A stretch of 64,000 bases of DNA from Metabacillus kandeliae. Lineage in GTDB: Bacteria > Bacillota > Bacilli > Bacillales > Bacillaceae. Both the position numbers and the translations under genes were made by a program. Every line of letters begins with the position of its first letter. The first letter of the stretch is position 1. The notes beneath the pieces were generated by a model. The model worked only from the letters and a program-made list of their open reading frames with translations, had not been told where the DNA came from and did not search any database. The stretch is taken from assembly GCF_021166585.1 (NCBI RefSeq), contig NZ_JAJOZE010000012.1, positions 1 to 64,000 on the forward strand, given 5' to 3'. Below, piece after piece: positions 23,962 through 32,723 of the stretch.

Positions 23962-25877
23962 TACCTTAACAGCCGCAAACCATTTAATATCACAAGGATT
24001 GTACTTCCTTCATGCCCGATAACACCGACAGGAAGTCCAAGCACCTGAAGAAAATTGGAACAGATCAACAGGCAGATAACAGCTAATGAGAAAATAACAT
24101 TCTGCTTCACGATCCCGTTCATCCGCTTAGAGATGGAAATAGCCTTTGTTAATTTGGAAAGCTCATTTTTCATTAGAACGATATCAGCTGTTTCCAGTGC
24201 AGCGTCCGTTCCTTCCCCCATTGCGATCCCGATGCTTGCAGAAGCAAGAGCAGGCGCATCATTGATACCGTCACCAATCATGGCAGCAGTTCCAAACTCT
24301 TTTTCAAGCTTTTTCATTTCGTTCACTTTGTCTTCAGGCAAACAGCCGGCTATATAACGGTCAACCCCTGCCTCAGCAGCAATAGCCCTCGCTGTCTCTT
24401 CACTGTCGCCTGTCAGCATAACCGTACGGATGCCAAGTTTCTTAAGTTCCCTGATGGCAGCTGCTGTTTCAGGCCGGAGAACATCCTTTAATGCCAGCAC
24501 GCCTGCGATGCCTTGATTGTCACGGATATAAACGACAGTTTTTCCTTCTTCAGCAAAATTTGCGTTGCGGCTCTGCAAAAACGCCGCTGCTTCCTCTTTT
24601 CCAGCAAGCTCAGCACGCCCAATTTTCCAGCTGTCCCCTTCAAGCTCAGCACTCACGCCAAAGCCTGACTGCTCTTTGGCAGCTATCCAGTCAGCCTTGA
24701 GATGGCCGTGCTTTTCTTCAATATGCTTTACAATGGCTTTTGCCAGCGGATGATTGGACTGCTTTTCAAGAGAAAGAACAGCTCTATAAAAGCTTTCCTC
24801 CGCCAAACCATCTCTGATCAGAACATCTGTCACTTCCGGCGTTCCCTTTGTTAGTGTGCCGGTTTTGTCAAATGCAATAACGCCTGCTTTTGACAGCTGT
24901 TCCAAATGAACTCCTCCTTTGAAGAGAAGGCCGTTTCTTGCTCCGTTTGAAATGGCTGACAAGGTGGCAGGCATAATGGACGCTACAAGCGCACAAGGAG
25001 AGGCCACTACCATCAGCACCATCGCCCTGTAAAACGTTTCACCCCAGCTCCATCCAAGAAGAAAATGAGGCAAAAACAGCATAAGAGCAACCGCCCCGAG
25101 AACTCCTTTTACATATGTGCCCTCAAACCTTTCAATAAATTGCTGAGAGGGTGACTTTTCGGATTGTGCAGACTGCACCATCACGAGAATTTTTTGAAAA
25201 AGCGTTTCACTGCTTTTCTTCGTGACCTTTACCGCAACAGAACCATTTACGTTCACTGTTCCAGCGAACACTTCATCCTGCACGTTCTTCTCAACAGGTA
25301 TTGATTCGCCTGTAATGGCTGACTGGTCAATCGCTGTATTTCCCTTCGCAATGACCCCGTCTGCCGGCACTCTCTCTCCAGGCTTTACAAGGATCACATC
25401 ACCTTCAGCAAGCGCTGAAACACCAACCCGTGTTTCATTACCGTTTACAAGCAAGACCGCTTCTTCAGGCTGCAATTCCAGCAGTGATGAAATTTCCCGT
25501 TTGCTTTTATTCATCGTATACGTTTCAAGCGCTCCGCTGAGAGAAAAAATAAAAATCAAAGCTGCACCCTCAGCCCAATAGCCGATTACGGCAGAGCCAA
25601 TGGCAGCAAAGACCATCAGCAGTTCAACGTTCAATGTTTTCTCTGCAATGGTTTCCTCTATTCCTTCTTTTGCCTTTGCATATCCGCCAATGACAAAAGC
25701 CAAAAGATATAACCATATATGTGCTGAACCTGAATACTGGCGCTCAAGAAGCCAGCCGGCTAAAATCAGCACTCCTGAAAAAATAGCTGCAGCCAGCTCT
25801 CCATGCTCTTTCCACTTGGCAAGGAAAGGACTGACAGATGGGCGCTCCCTGGCTAATACTGCTTCCTTTTGTGTCAT
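23961..25877 (-). CDS. zosA: P-type metal-transporting ATPase ZosA
   Basis: 638 residues, P1B-type ATPase with the same layout as B. subtilis ZosA (637). Membrane helices at the N-terminus, actuator TGES (AITGESIPVEK), the metal-site SPC (VVASPCALVASIM, near 292), phosphorylated Asp in DKTGTLTKG (near 336), HP motif (SNHPLAKAI) and GDGINDAPAL. No N-terminal heavy-metal domain. In B. subtilis it takes up zinc under oxidative stress and is controlled by PerR. Start at 25877 is favoured by AGGGGG upstream. Its control region carries Fur/PerR-like boxes and a separate perfect inverted repeat. Confidence 0.93.
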   Translation of the reverse strand: MTQKEAVLARERPSVSPFLAKWKEHGELAAAIFSGVLILAGWLLERQYSGSAHIWLYLLAFVIGGYAKAKEGIEETIAEKTLNVELLMVFAAIGSAVIGYWAEGAALIFIFSLSGALETYTMNKSKREISSLLELQPEEAVLLVNGNETRVGVSALAEGDVILVKPGERVPADGVIAKGNTAIDQSAITGESIPVEKNVQDEVFAGTVNVNGSVAVKVTKKSSETLFQKILVMVQSAQSEKSPSQQFIERFEGTYVKGVLGAVALMLFLPHFLLGWSWGETFYRAMVLMVVASPCALVASIMPATLSAISNGARNGLLFKGGVHLEQLSKAGVIAFDKTGTLTKGTPEVTDVLIRDGLAEESFYRAVLSLEKQSNHPLAKAIVKHIEEKHGHLKADWIAAKEQSGFGVSAELEGDSWKIGRAELAGKEEAAAFLQSRNANFAEEGKTVVYIRDNQGIAGVLALKDVLRPETAAAIRELKKLGIRTVMLTGDSEETARAIAAEAGVDRYIAGCLPEDKVNEMKKLEKEFGTAAMIGDGINDAPALASASIGIAMGEGTDAALETADIVLMKNELSKLTKAISISKRMNGIVKQNVIFSLAVICLLICSNFLQVLGLPVGVIGHEGSTILVILNGLRLLR

Positions 25878-25892
25878 CTGCATCCCCCTAAT

Positions 25893-25907
25893 TGAGAATC
25901 ATAATCA
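25893..25907. promoter_or_regulatory. Fur/PerR/Zur-type 7-1-7 box in the zosA leader
   Basis: TGAGAATCATAATCA matches the 7-1-7 Fur-family consensus TGATAAT-N-ATTATCA at 13 of 15 positions. It lies just upstream of the zosA start codon and overlaps a possible second promoter (TTGATT, 17 bp, TATGAT at 25898-25926). Since zosA of B. subtilis is under PerR, the likely protein is PerR, but sequence alone cannot tell Fur, PerR and Zur apart here. Confidence 0.6.
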
Positions 25908-25946
25908 TAATCAATTACATAATCAATATCGAAAAAATCTGTTATC

Positions 25947-25973
25947 ATTTGCTATATCAACATTATAGCAAAT
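25947..25973. promoter_or_regulatory. Perfect 10-bp inverted repeat at the zosA promoter
   Basis: ATTTGCTATA and TATAGCAAAT separated by seven bases. The right arm covers the -10 of the main zosA promoter and the left arm covers the predicted start point, the placement of an operator. It is not a Fur-family box; the regulator is unknown. Confidence 0.55.
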
Positions 25974-25989
25974 AACCTGCTTTTTTCAA
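25962..25989 (-). promoter_or_regulatory. Main sigma-A promoter of zosA
   Basis: TTGAAA, a 16-bp spacer and TATAAT with extended -10 (TGCTATAAT) on the minus strand. Close to consensus. An AT-rich palindrome AATAATAATTATTAT (26002-26016), which resembles a PerR box, lies just upstream. Confidence 0.7.
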
Positions 25990-26031
25990 TAAAAGTTTTT
26001 AAATAATAATTATTATCGTTTATATTCCTTA

Positions 26032-26056
26032 AAAAAACCAGCTTTTCAGCTGGCTT
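26032..26056 (-). terminator. Terminator after nin
   Basis: CCAGC/GCTGG stem with TTTTTTT on the minus strand, overlapping the nin stop codon. Confidence 0.75.
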
Positions 26057-26468
26057 CCTTTAATCCATCCCTTTTAAAAATGATGACATATTTCACTTTA
26101 TAAAGTCCTTCTTTGTTTGGCTTTTCCAGTGGGATTGCCTGGCAAGTGACATAGTAATTCCCTGCCGGGATCGGATAAGACAGCTTTCCTGAAAGAATGC
26201 TCCGGATTTCTATCCCTTCATCAACCACCTGAAACGGAACTGTTACCGATTGAACAGCACCTTTTTCATCAGGCTCTGCATCCATCCAAACTTCAATTTC
26301 AGCCTCAGTACTTGCAAGCGCTGCAAAGGAAACAGCATCTTCTCCTGCCGTAAATCCTCTCTCTACTGCATCATCAGACCAATCCAAATGAGGCTTCTTT
26401 GCCCCCTTTTGATACACTGTGAACTGCTGGTAGGAAATCATTAATTTTTCCGGCGGCCACTGCTTCAT
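26046..26468 (-). CDS. nin: Nuclease inhibitor Nin (ComJ)
   Basis: 140 residues closely following the B. subtilis Nin/ComJ pattern: LMISYQQFTVYQKGAKKPHLDW, a central beta-rich domain (VTVPFQVVDEGIEIRSILSGKLS) and PAGNYYVTCQAIP. Nin binds and inhibits the DNA-entry nuclease NucA encoded just upstream. Start ATG at 26468 has GGGAGGTGAC; the longer frame overlaps nucA and is rejected. nucA stops 34 bases before this start, so the two form an operon. In B. subtilis the pair lies elsewhere in the genome. Confidence 0.92.
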   Translation of the reverse strand: MKQWPPEKLMISYQQFTVYQKGAKKPHLDWSDDAVERGFTAGEDAVSFAALASTEAEIEVWMDAEPDEKGAVQSVTVPFQVVDEGIEIRSILSGKLSYPIPAGNYYVTCQAIPLEKPNKEGLYKVKYVIIFKRDGLKEAS

Positions 26469-26502
26469 CAAGTCACCTCCCATAGAACGAAAGTCTCTGA
26501 TG

Positions 26503-26937
26503 TTATTGAACAACAAACAATACCCTTGTTCCGTCCGGATAATCCTCAAGCTGGTTGCCTACCCATGATCCTGCTCCCCTGTTATCTGAGGAAGGCACAT
26601 ATTCCACATCCGCCCCGTATCCGCCCTCTTCACACATCGCCATCGGCCACTCGTCCCGGTCATATCCGGATTTAGTCGGAATTCCTGCAAGTGATTCTTC
26701 ACGGTTCTGATCCGCCCCAGCGCGGTCAATTGTGCAAACATCCGAGTGCCCGGCAGCGATTGCATCGTTCATATGAGCCGCTGTATAAGGATAGCGGTCA
26801 GAAGGGAAATAAATCACTTCATCATAGCTTGCAGCAGCCTCAGCTTTTTCCGCAGCAAAAGGCGTTTCAGCAGGAGCACCAGAACCAAAAGCAAACAAAA
26901 CCGCAGCAGCAGCAACCAGAGCTTTCATCCATTTCAT
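26503..26937 (-). CDS. nucA: Competence-associated DNA-entry nuclease NucA
   Basis: 144 residues. N-terminal signal peptide or membrane anchor ([19 protein letters not shown]), then the NucA nuclease domain: [42 protein letters not shown] and [13 protein letters not shown]. NucA cuts incoming DNA at the cell surface during transformation. The second ATG (26937) is best spaced from GGGGGAT; the first ATG is at 26943. Upstream of nin. No convincing ComK box was found upstream, so its regulation is open. Confidence 0.92.
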   Translation of the reverse strand: MKWMKALVAAAAVLFAFGSGAPAETPFAAEKAEAAASYDEVIYFPSDRYPYTAAHMNDAIAAGHSDVCTIDRAGADQNREESLAGIPTKSGYDRDEWPMAMCEEGGYGADVEYVPSSDNRGAGSWVGNQLEDYPDGTRVLFVVQ

Positions 26938-27059
26938 GGTCATATATCCCCCAAAGTTTTTATTTGTACCCTTTCAAAATAAATCATGGATGCTAACTTT
27001 CCTTTACTGCTCCATGAAGGAAAAGTAAAAGGTGAATTGCTGAATTGTAAATGTGGTTG

Positions 27060-27480
27060 GCCTGTCCTGCGGCAAATATCCTGAAAAGGGGGTTTTTATG
27101 GAATATAGGGGGTTGGGGTGAAAAAAAGGGAAGATTGGGCCAAGAGGTTTGGACGGGGAGGTCTCTGTCCCCATTAATATTAGGAACCTGACCCCCATTG
27201 CGTTAAAGCATCAAGGGACACGTCATCCTTCCCCTGAGCGTTGACAGACAAAGGCTAAATCATACTGTACCAGTCCTTCAGTCCTTTAGCACACCAAGGG
27301 ACAGGTGACACTTAGTGTGTCCCTGTCCCTCAGCTAAGTAACGTATAAAAGGACAGAGACTGCCCATGAAAAGCCCTGCATTTTCAAGTGTTTATCCGTT
27401 TGGGGACAGGTCTTTAGTTCTGCGCTGTACCAGGGGACAGGCGCCTATTAAAAAAGGGGACAGAGACTCAAAGCCCTCTT
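27060..27480. repeat. GGACAG-rich degenerate repeat mosaic 1
   Basis: Gene-free region with about eight copies of GGGACAG or its complement CTGTCCC in both orientations. They are separated by short spacers that themselves recur loosely (TTAAAGCAYYRAGGGACA-like). It looks like a decayed array of short repeats. The same type of sequence fills 50290-50960. No coding potential is credible. Confidence 0.6.
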
Positions 27481-27503
27481 CTCTCCCCCACCCCACCCTT
27501 CCA

Positions 27504-28832
27504 TCAATAAGCCTTCCTCCCGCTCTCCCCCAAAAACACAGTCAACCCAATTTTCCGGCATATGGTCAAATAGTGCAGCATGGTTTGCAGTAAAATCCCC
27601 ACATTCATGCCGATGATGATGCCGTTCATTTGAAAGCTTCCCATGGAGCCGAGCCAGTACATGATCAGAAAGGAGACAATGTTTGACCAAACACTGTGGT
27701 AAAAGGCATCCTTTACAAGCCCAAGCCCGATCAGATAGGCCTGCAGCGGATGGATAAAAAAGTGAAAGAGAAAATACGGCCAGAGCAGCTGCAGGAAAAT
27801 TGGCGCTTTGACAGAGTGGAAAAACAGGTGTGTGAGCGGATCCGCAAAAATGTACATTATTGTTACAGCTGGTATTCCATATAGGCATGTTGCCCGCATT
27901 GATTGCTGCAGAAGCCTCCTGAGCCTCGCGCTGTCTCCTTTGCTTGCAGAATCAGAGACGTTCGGCAGCAGGGCGACCATGAGCGAGTGGGAGATAAAAG
28001 CCGGAAAGAATCCGATGGACATGGCGACTCCTGCCAGAAGCCCGTATTGTCCGGTTGCCGCTGTTCCTGAAAGTCCTGCCGCGATCAGGGCGCTTTTAAT
28101 GAGAAAGGGTTCTATGGCGTTTGCGGCAGCATGAAATATGCGCAGTCCTGTTGTCGGAAGTGAGACGGATAATAGGCTTTTTCTGACTTCCTTGCCTGTC
28201 ATTGCCGTATAATCAGCTTGTTTCAGAGTTTTTATTTGAAGGACATAGTGTGTGATCAGGTACAGAAAGACAACAGCTTCGCTTGCAACAAGAGTTGCCA
28301 TTGAGACAAATAGGGAGGTTTCCGGGTTAAAGCTGATCCATCTGAATAATGCAAAAAGGACGGCGAGCTGAAAGACCTTCCTTAAAAACTGGGAAACCGC
28401 AATTTTATCCATCTGCTGTATTCCCATGAAATAGCCTCTTGCGAGAGAGGAGAAAGCAATAATCGGCACGAGCAAAAACAGCAGATACCTGACATACGGA
28501 TGGTAGTCGTTAAAGATCGGCAGGAAAGGAATGACGGCTGCCATCAGCATAAGGACCATAATAGTTACTTTTACTGTCAGTTTGAAGGCATGGTGGAGCA
28601 TGCTGTAATGGTATTCTTTTTGCTTTTCTGCCACAAACTTTGAAATAGAGATTGGCAGTTCGAGGCTTGAGATAACAACAACGAAAAAAATAAAGGGGAG
28701 GATGGACATATACATTCCCATTCCATGTTCACCAAGCTGCTTTGCCAAAATCATGTTAACAAAAAACTCCAGGCATTCCCCGGCAAAAGCTGCAATGACG
28801 AGCAGCATTGTTCCTTTTATAAACGAATCCAT
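27504..28832 (-). CDS. ykvU: Sporulation membrane protein YkvU, MOP-type flippase
   Basis: 442 residues with about 12-14 membrane helices, of the polysaccharide-export/flippase (MATE-Wzx) superfamily, as in SpoVB and YkvU. Syntenic with ykvU of B. subtilis, a mother-cell sporulation gene found in the spore membrane. Start ATG at 28832 with AAGGAGAG; the frame extends seven codons upstream without a ribosome site. It probably moves a lipid-linked wall or coat precursor across the membrane, but the substrate is unknown. In B. subtilis stoA follows; here nucA-nin takes that place. Confidence 0.9.
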   Translation of the reverse strand: MDSFIKGTMLLVIAAFAGECLEFFVNMILAKQLGEHGMGMYMSILPFIFFVVVISSLELPISISKFVAEKQKEYHYSMLHHAFKLTVKVTIMVLMLMAAVIPFLPIFNDYHPYVRYLLFLLVPIIAFSSLARGYFMGIQQMDKIAVSQFLRKVFQLAVLFALFRWISFNPETSLFVSMATLVASEAVVFLYLITHYVLQIKTLKQADYTAMTGKEVRKSLLSVSLPTTGLRIFHAAANAIEPFLIKSALIAAGLSGTAATGQYGLLAGVAMSIGFFPAFISHSLMVALLPNVSDSASKGDSARLRRLLQQSMRATCLYGIPAVTIMYIFADPLTHLFFHSVKAPIFLQLLWPYFLFHFFIHPLQAYLIGLGLVKDAFYHSVWSNIVSFLIMYWLGSMGSFQMNGIIIGMNVGILLQTMLHYLTICRKIGLTVFLGESGRKAY

Positions 28833-28872
28833 TCTCTCTCTCCTTGCCTTCATAGAATTCCCACTATCAGGA

Positions 28873-28886
28873 TATGAGACAAGTTG
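28873..28886 (-). promoter_or_regulatory. Shared 14-mer upstream of ykvU
   Basis: CAACTTGTCTCATA (minus strand), identical to the sequence 33-46 bases upstream of ykvI (50227-50240). Position and the CATA element suggest part of a sporulation sigma-factor promoter (sigma-E/K type). Assignment is tentative. Confidence 0.4.
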
Positions 28887-28924
28887 CCTCTTTATTTCAC
28901 TCCTCCCTTTCTCCCCTCTTTTTC

Positions 28925-28954
28925 TGCATATTTTACATCGTCTGTATCAAACTA
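28925..28954 (+). promoter_or_regulatory. Sigma-G promoter of the first germinant-receptor operon
   Basis: TGCATA, a 17-bp spacer and CAAACTA fit the forespore sigma-G consensus (TGNATA, 17-18, CATACTA). It lies 28 bases before the gerA-type start codon, and sigma-G control is the rule for germinant receptors. Confidence 0.7.
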
Positions 28955-28982
28955 AAAGATAGAGAAAAGTGAGGGATGCAGA

Positions 28983-30476
28983 ATGCAGACACCAAAGGAC
29001 GGTTCTAAAGAGACTTTTTTTACAGAACGGGAAAAGTGGACCGGAAAAACAGTGAGGGAAAAAATTACCCAGCTGCAATCGATATTTTCGGATACGAAGG
29101 ATGCGAAGCTGCACACAGTGGAAATCAATCATTCCGTCCTTTCCTTTTTTTATTTGTCGCCAATGGCTTCAGAGGAGAAAATTCATGATGAGTTTATCCC
29201 AAAGCTGTTTCAGGCTGGAGAAAAAAATCTGCAAAGCATGCTTGAGGCAGCGGATACGGCGAACACTGGCGATCTTAAAAAAATTCTTCCAGAAATCATG
29301 TCCGGAAAAACAGCTGTTTTTCTTAATAATGAAAAGCAGGTGTACTTGCTTTCTTTCAGAAATAAGGTCAAGCGCTCCGCGGGAGAACCTAGTTCTGAGC
29401 GCATTATCCGCGGCTCTCACGATGGTTTTATTGAGGATTTGGAAAGCAATCTGTCCATTATGCGGTACCGTATTCAAAACCCTGATATGGCGGTTGAAAC
29501 GTTTGATATTGGAAAGAAAAATAAAGTGAAAGCAGCTCTTGCCTATTTGAAAACGTCCTACGACCCTAATCTTCTGAAGGAGATTAAGAGGCGGATCTCT
29601 TATGTGGATGCAGAGATTGTGCTGACACCTGGCTATTTGGAGGAATACATAGAGGATGATCCCTGGTCGCTTTTTCCGCAAATGCTGAATACCGAACGTC
29701 CAGACAGAGTAGCTTCCAATCTTGTTGATGGCAGGATTGCGCTGTTTATGGACGGCAGTCCGACCGTATTAATTATGCCGACTACATTTTTTGCCTTTTA
29801 CCAATCAACGGACGATTATAACAGCCGCTGGATTTCTTCCACGTTTGTCAGGCTTCTGAGGCTGGCGAGCTTTGTCATTGCCATTAACCTGCCGGCCTTT
29901 TATATTGCAACAGTTGCGTTTCATTTAGAAATTATTCCTCAGGAATTGATTGTTCAAATGAAGAACTCTGTTGAAGGCATTCCTTATCCTCCAATTTTAG
30001 AGGCCATGCTGATGGAGCTGACGATTGAATTAATCAGGGAGGCTGGAATCCGGCTGCCAACTCCGATTTCCCAAACCATTGGCATCGTAGGCGGTTTGGT
30101 CATTGGCGATGCCGTCGTCCAGGCAGGCTTAATTTCCAACCTTATGATTGTGGTGGTAGCCGTTACTGCGGTATCTTCCTATGTTGTGCCGTCCAGTGAA
30201 ATGAGCACGACCGTAAGGCTTCTCCGCTTTCCATTAATGATCCTTGCCTCCATTTTCGGTTTCATCGGCATGATTTTCGGGATTATATTTATTTTGACAA
30301 AGCTTTGCAAGCTGGAGTCCTTTGGAAGACCCTATTTCGCTCCTGCAGCTCCTTTTAATCTGCAAGGGCTCACAGATACCTTCATCAGGCTTCCTGTCTG
30401 GATGAAAAAAGAAAAGGGGAGCTTTTTAAAGAAAAAGAAGCGTGCTGGAAGAGGATGGGATAAAAATGAACAATAA
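28983..30476 (+). CDS. Spore germinant receptor subunit A (GerAA family), operon 1
   Basis: 497 residues. Large hydrophilic N-terminal domain (1-265), then five or six membrane helices, and a basic tail. Family marks include PLWSLFPQMLNTERPDRV-like sequence (DDPWSLFPQMLNTERPDRVA), DGSPTVLIMPTTFF, EIIPQELI and LPTPISQTIGIVGGLVIGDA. The subunit sits in the spore inner membrane and contributes to germinant sensing and ion release. First gene of an A-B-C operon overlapping the B gene by 11 bases. A sigma-G promoter is just upstream. The germinant cannot be predicted. Confidence 0.93.
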   Translation: MQTPKDGSKETFFTEREKWTGKTVREKITQLQSIFSDTKDAKLHTVEINHSVLSFFYLSPMASEEKIHDEFIPKLFQAGEKNLQSMLEAADTANTGDLKKILPEIMSGKTAVFLNNEKQVYLLSFRNKVKRSAGEPSSERIIRGSHDGFIEDLESNLSIMRYRIQNPDMAVETFDIGKKNKVKAALAYLKTSYDPNLLKEIKRRISYVDAEIVLTPGYLEEYIEDDPWSLFPQMLNTERPDRVASNLVDGRIALFMDGSPTVLIMPTTFFAFYQSTDDYNSRWISSTFVRLLRLASFVIAINLPAFYIATVAFHLEIIPQELIVQMKNSVEGIPYPPILEAMLMELTIELIREAGIRLPTPISQTIGIVGGLVIGDAVVQAGLISNLMIVVVAVTAVSSYVVPSSEMSTTVRLLRFPLMILASIFGFIGMIFGIIFILTKLCKLESFGRPYFAPAAPFNLQGLTDTFIRLPVWMKKEKGSFLKKKKRAGRGWDKNEQ

Positions 30477-31575
30477 AAAGCTCACTCTTTTTCAGCTGTA
30501 TATGCTTGTTATCCAGACCCAGGTCGGAATAGGCGTCCTCTCCCTTCCCTCCCTGTTGTTCCAGGGAGCAGGCAAGGACGGCTGGATATCGCTCTTAATC
30601 GGCAGTTTTATTATTGATGGGGTTTTGCTGCTCTATTTTCTGCTTCTGAAAAAACACCCGGATAAAACGCTCTACGAAGTGTTGTTGCTTTTTTTCGGAA
30701 AAAAAGCAGGCAAGCTCTTTATTTTGCTGTATGCCGCCTATTTCCTTTCTATAGGAATCACCATTGTAGTGCAGTTTGAACGAATCATCAGCCGCTGGGT
30801 GCTTCCTGAAACTCCGACTTGGATCATCGGACTGTTTTTGATCTTCCTTGCAGCCTATCTTGCCAAGGAATCTTTAGTGATCATCAGCCGCTTTGATGTT
30901 CTGGTTTCTCCTTTCCTGCTTGTCCTGGTCATTTTTATATCTTTTGCTCTTAAGGATGCCAATTACCTCTTCATCTTTCCTATTGGCGAGGAGGGGTTAA
31001 TGAGCATTATCTCAACTAGTAAAAATGCGATGCTTTCCCTCCTTGGGTTTGAGATTCTTTTTTTCGCAGCACCGATGACAGAGGGATCTGAGAAAAAGAA
31101 GATTCTTGCGGGCATCCTTGGCTTTATGTCTACAACACTTTTGTACTTGTACGCCTGTATTGTCAGCTTTATTTATTTCAGTCCGGAAGAAATTCCGCTA
31201 GTGCCGGAGCCTATTCTATATTTGCTGAAATCGTTCACCTTCAGAGTGATTGAACGGACAGATCTCTTGTTTCTGTCGCTCTGGGTTGTGCTTGTTCATA
31301 ATACGCTAACATCCTATCTCTATCTTTCTTCGGCCGGTTTGACATTTTTGCAGAAAAAGAAAAAATCGCACCGGAAGTTTATTTGGATTCCTGCCATTTC
31401 CCTTTTTATCGGGACATTGTTTCCAGAGAAAACAGATGAAGCTGTGACGGCTTTTTCAAAATATGTTTCTTACAGCAGCTACCTTTTTGTGTTTCTGATT
31501 CCCTGCGCCGTCATTTTGCTCAGCCTTTTTATAAAGAAAAAGGAGACTGATAATCGTGAAAATCAAAAGGCTTAG
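30466..31575 (+). CDS. Spore germinant receptor subunit B (GerAB family), operon 1
   Basis: 369 residues with ten predicted membrane helices, of the amino-acid/polyamine/organocation-like GerAB family (LFQLYMLVIQTQVGIGVLSL at the start). The B subunit forms the germinant-binding pocket. Start ATG at 30466 lies inside the end of the A gene with GAGG upstream. It overlaps the C gene by 20 bases, so all three are coupled. Confidence 0.92.
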   Translation: MNNKKLTLFQLYMLVIQTQVGIGVLSLPSLLFQGAGKDGWISLLIGSFIIDGVLLLYFLLLKKHPDKTLYEVLLLFFGKKAGKLFILLYAAYFLSIGITIVVQFERIISRWVLPETPTWIIGLFLIFLAAYLAKESLVIISRFDVLVSPFLLVLVIFISFALKDANYLFIFPIGEEGLMSIISTSKNAMLSLLGFEILFFAAPMTEGSEKKKILAGILGFMSTTLLYLYACIVSFIYFSPEEIPLVPEPILYLLKSFTFRVIERTDLLFLSLWVVLVHNTLTSYLYLSSAGLTFLQKKKKSHRKFIWIPAISLFIGTLFPEKTDEAVTAFSKYVSYSSYLFVFLIPCAVILLSLFIKKKETDNRENQKA

Positions 31576-32680
31576 CCTCACAGCGGCAGCCATGCTTTTT
31601 CTTCTGGCTGGCTGCTGGGATCAAAACCTGCTGAAGGATGTCCGGCTGATCCGGGTAGCGGCTTATGATCTCGATAAAGACGGCTTGCTGAAAAATTCAG
31701 TATTGGTGAGAAGAGCAAAAAACGCTGGCGGAGGAGCAGCCACAGAGGAAGACCTTCAGGTATATGACGGCACAGGGCCCTCTCCAAGGAGCATAAGGGA
31801 TGTGCTTGACAGAAAGATTGATAAGCGTTTTGAAGCATCTAAGCTCCGAGTGCTGCTGTTTGGAGAAAGCTTGGCGAAAACGGACATTTTTCATTTAATG
31901 GATGTTTTTTACCGTGATCCAAAGTCTGCAATCAATGCAAAAGTTCTTGTCGTTGAAGGCGAAGCAGGCGAACTTATTAAAACCTCTGCAGAACAGGAAA
32001 TAAAGGCCAGCGATTATATTGCCGATTTAATTGAAAGCGCCCAAAGAGCCACCTTCACGAGGGACATTAATATTCAATCGATCTGCTCGGAAATGGTGGA
32101 TCCCGGACAGGATTTTACGCTTCCCATGATTAAAACAGATGTTGACCAGGTTCCTTCCATTAATGGGCTTGCTTTGTTTGACACATATAAAATGACCGGA
32201 AAGCTTTACGGTTCAGATGCCGTCCTCTATCAGCTGATGGATAATGTATTAAGCAAACAGGCCCGTCTTACCGATAAAGTGCTGACAGGGCATGCGTATC
32301 CTTTTATGGATTATATGACAATTGACGTTGCCGGATTAAAAAGAGAGCTGTCCATCTCAGCACCTGACGAGAACAGCATTTCCGCAAGGCTTACGCTGAA
32401 GGTGAATGCGAAAGTGATTGAATTCCCGCATAACGAGCTGACCAACACGGAGCTTGTCAAATCTTTAAACAAAAAATTGTCGCAGAATTTGACTGCAAGA
32501 GCAGAAGCCATCATCTCCAAACTTCAGGAAGCGAATTGTGATGGGCTGGCCATTGGCAGGCATCTAATTTCAGAGCATCCGAAGACATGGAAAAAGCTGA
32601 AATGGAAAGAAGTTTATCCGAACATCAAAATTATTCCTAAAGTACAGGTAAACATTATTCAAAAAGGCATTGTGAGTTAG
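31556..32680 (+). CDS. Spore germinant receptor subunit C, lipoprotein (GerAC family), operon 1
   Basis: 374 residues. Lipoprotein signal peptide with lipobox LLAGC (Cys near 20), followed by GCWDQNLL, the WD motif common to GerAC. The rest is the three-domain GerAC fold ending KWKEVYPNIKIIPKVQVNI. GTG start with AAGGAGAC upstream. It overlaps the B gene. The subunit anchors on the outer face of the spore inner membrane. Confidence 0.92.
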   Translation: MKIKRLSLTAAAMLFLLAGCWDQNLLKDVRLIRVAAYDLDKDGLLKNSVLVRRAKNAGGGAATEEDLQVYDGTGPSPRSIRDVLDRKIDKRFEASKLRVLLFGESLAKTDIFHLMDVFYRDPKSAINAKVLVVEGEAGELIKTSAEQEIKASDYIADLIESAQRATFTRDINIQSICSEMVDPGQDFTLPMIKTDVDQVPSINGLALFDTYKMTGKLYGSDAVLYQLMDNVLSKQARLTDKVLTGHAYPFMDYMTIDVAGLKRELSISAPDENSISARLTLKVNAKVIEFPHNELTNTELVKSLNKKLSQNLTARAEAIISKLQEANCDGLAIGRHLISEHPKTWKKLKWKEVYPNIKIIPKVQVNIIQKGIVS

Positions 32681-32689
32681 CCTATAGAA

Positions 32690-32722
32690 AAGCCCGCCGG
32701 TTTTCCCGGCGGGCTTCCTGTT
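32690..32722. terminator. Bidirectional terminator between the two ger operons
   Basis: AAGCCCGCCGG/CCGGCGGGCTT, an 11-bp perfect stem with a 5-base loop, then CCTGTTTTTA, between the convergent C genes. Confidence 0.88.
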
Positions 32723-32723
32723 T

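Noticed and set aside
27366-27888. ORFs over the GGACAG mosaic and the end of ykvU
   Set aside because: They read through degenerate repeats or are out of frame with ykvU; no start signals.
29169-29681. 170-codon ORF antisense to gerA operon 1
   Set aside because: Opposite a conserved GerAA coding sequence, no ribosome site.
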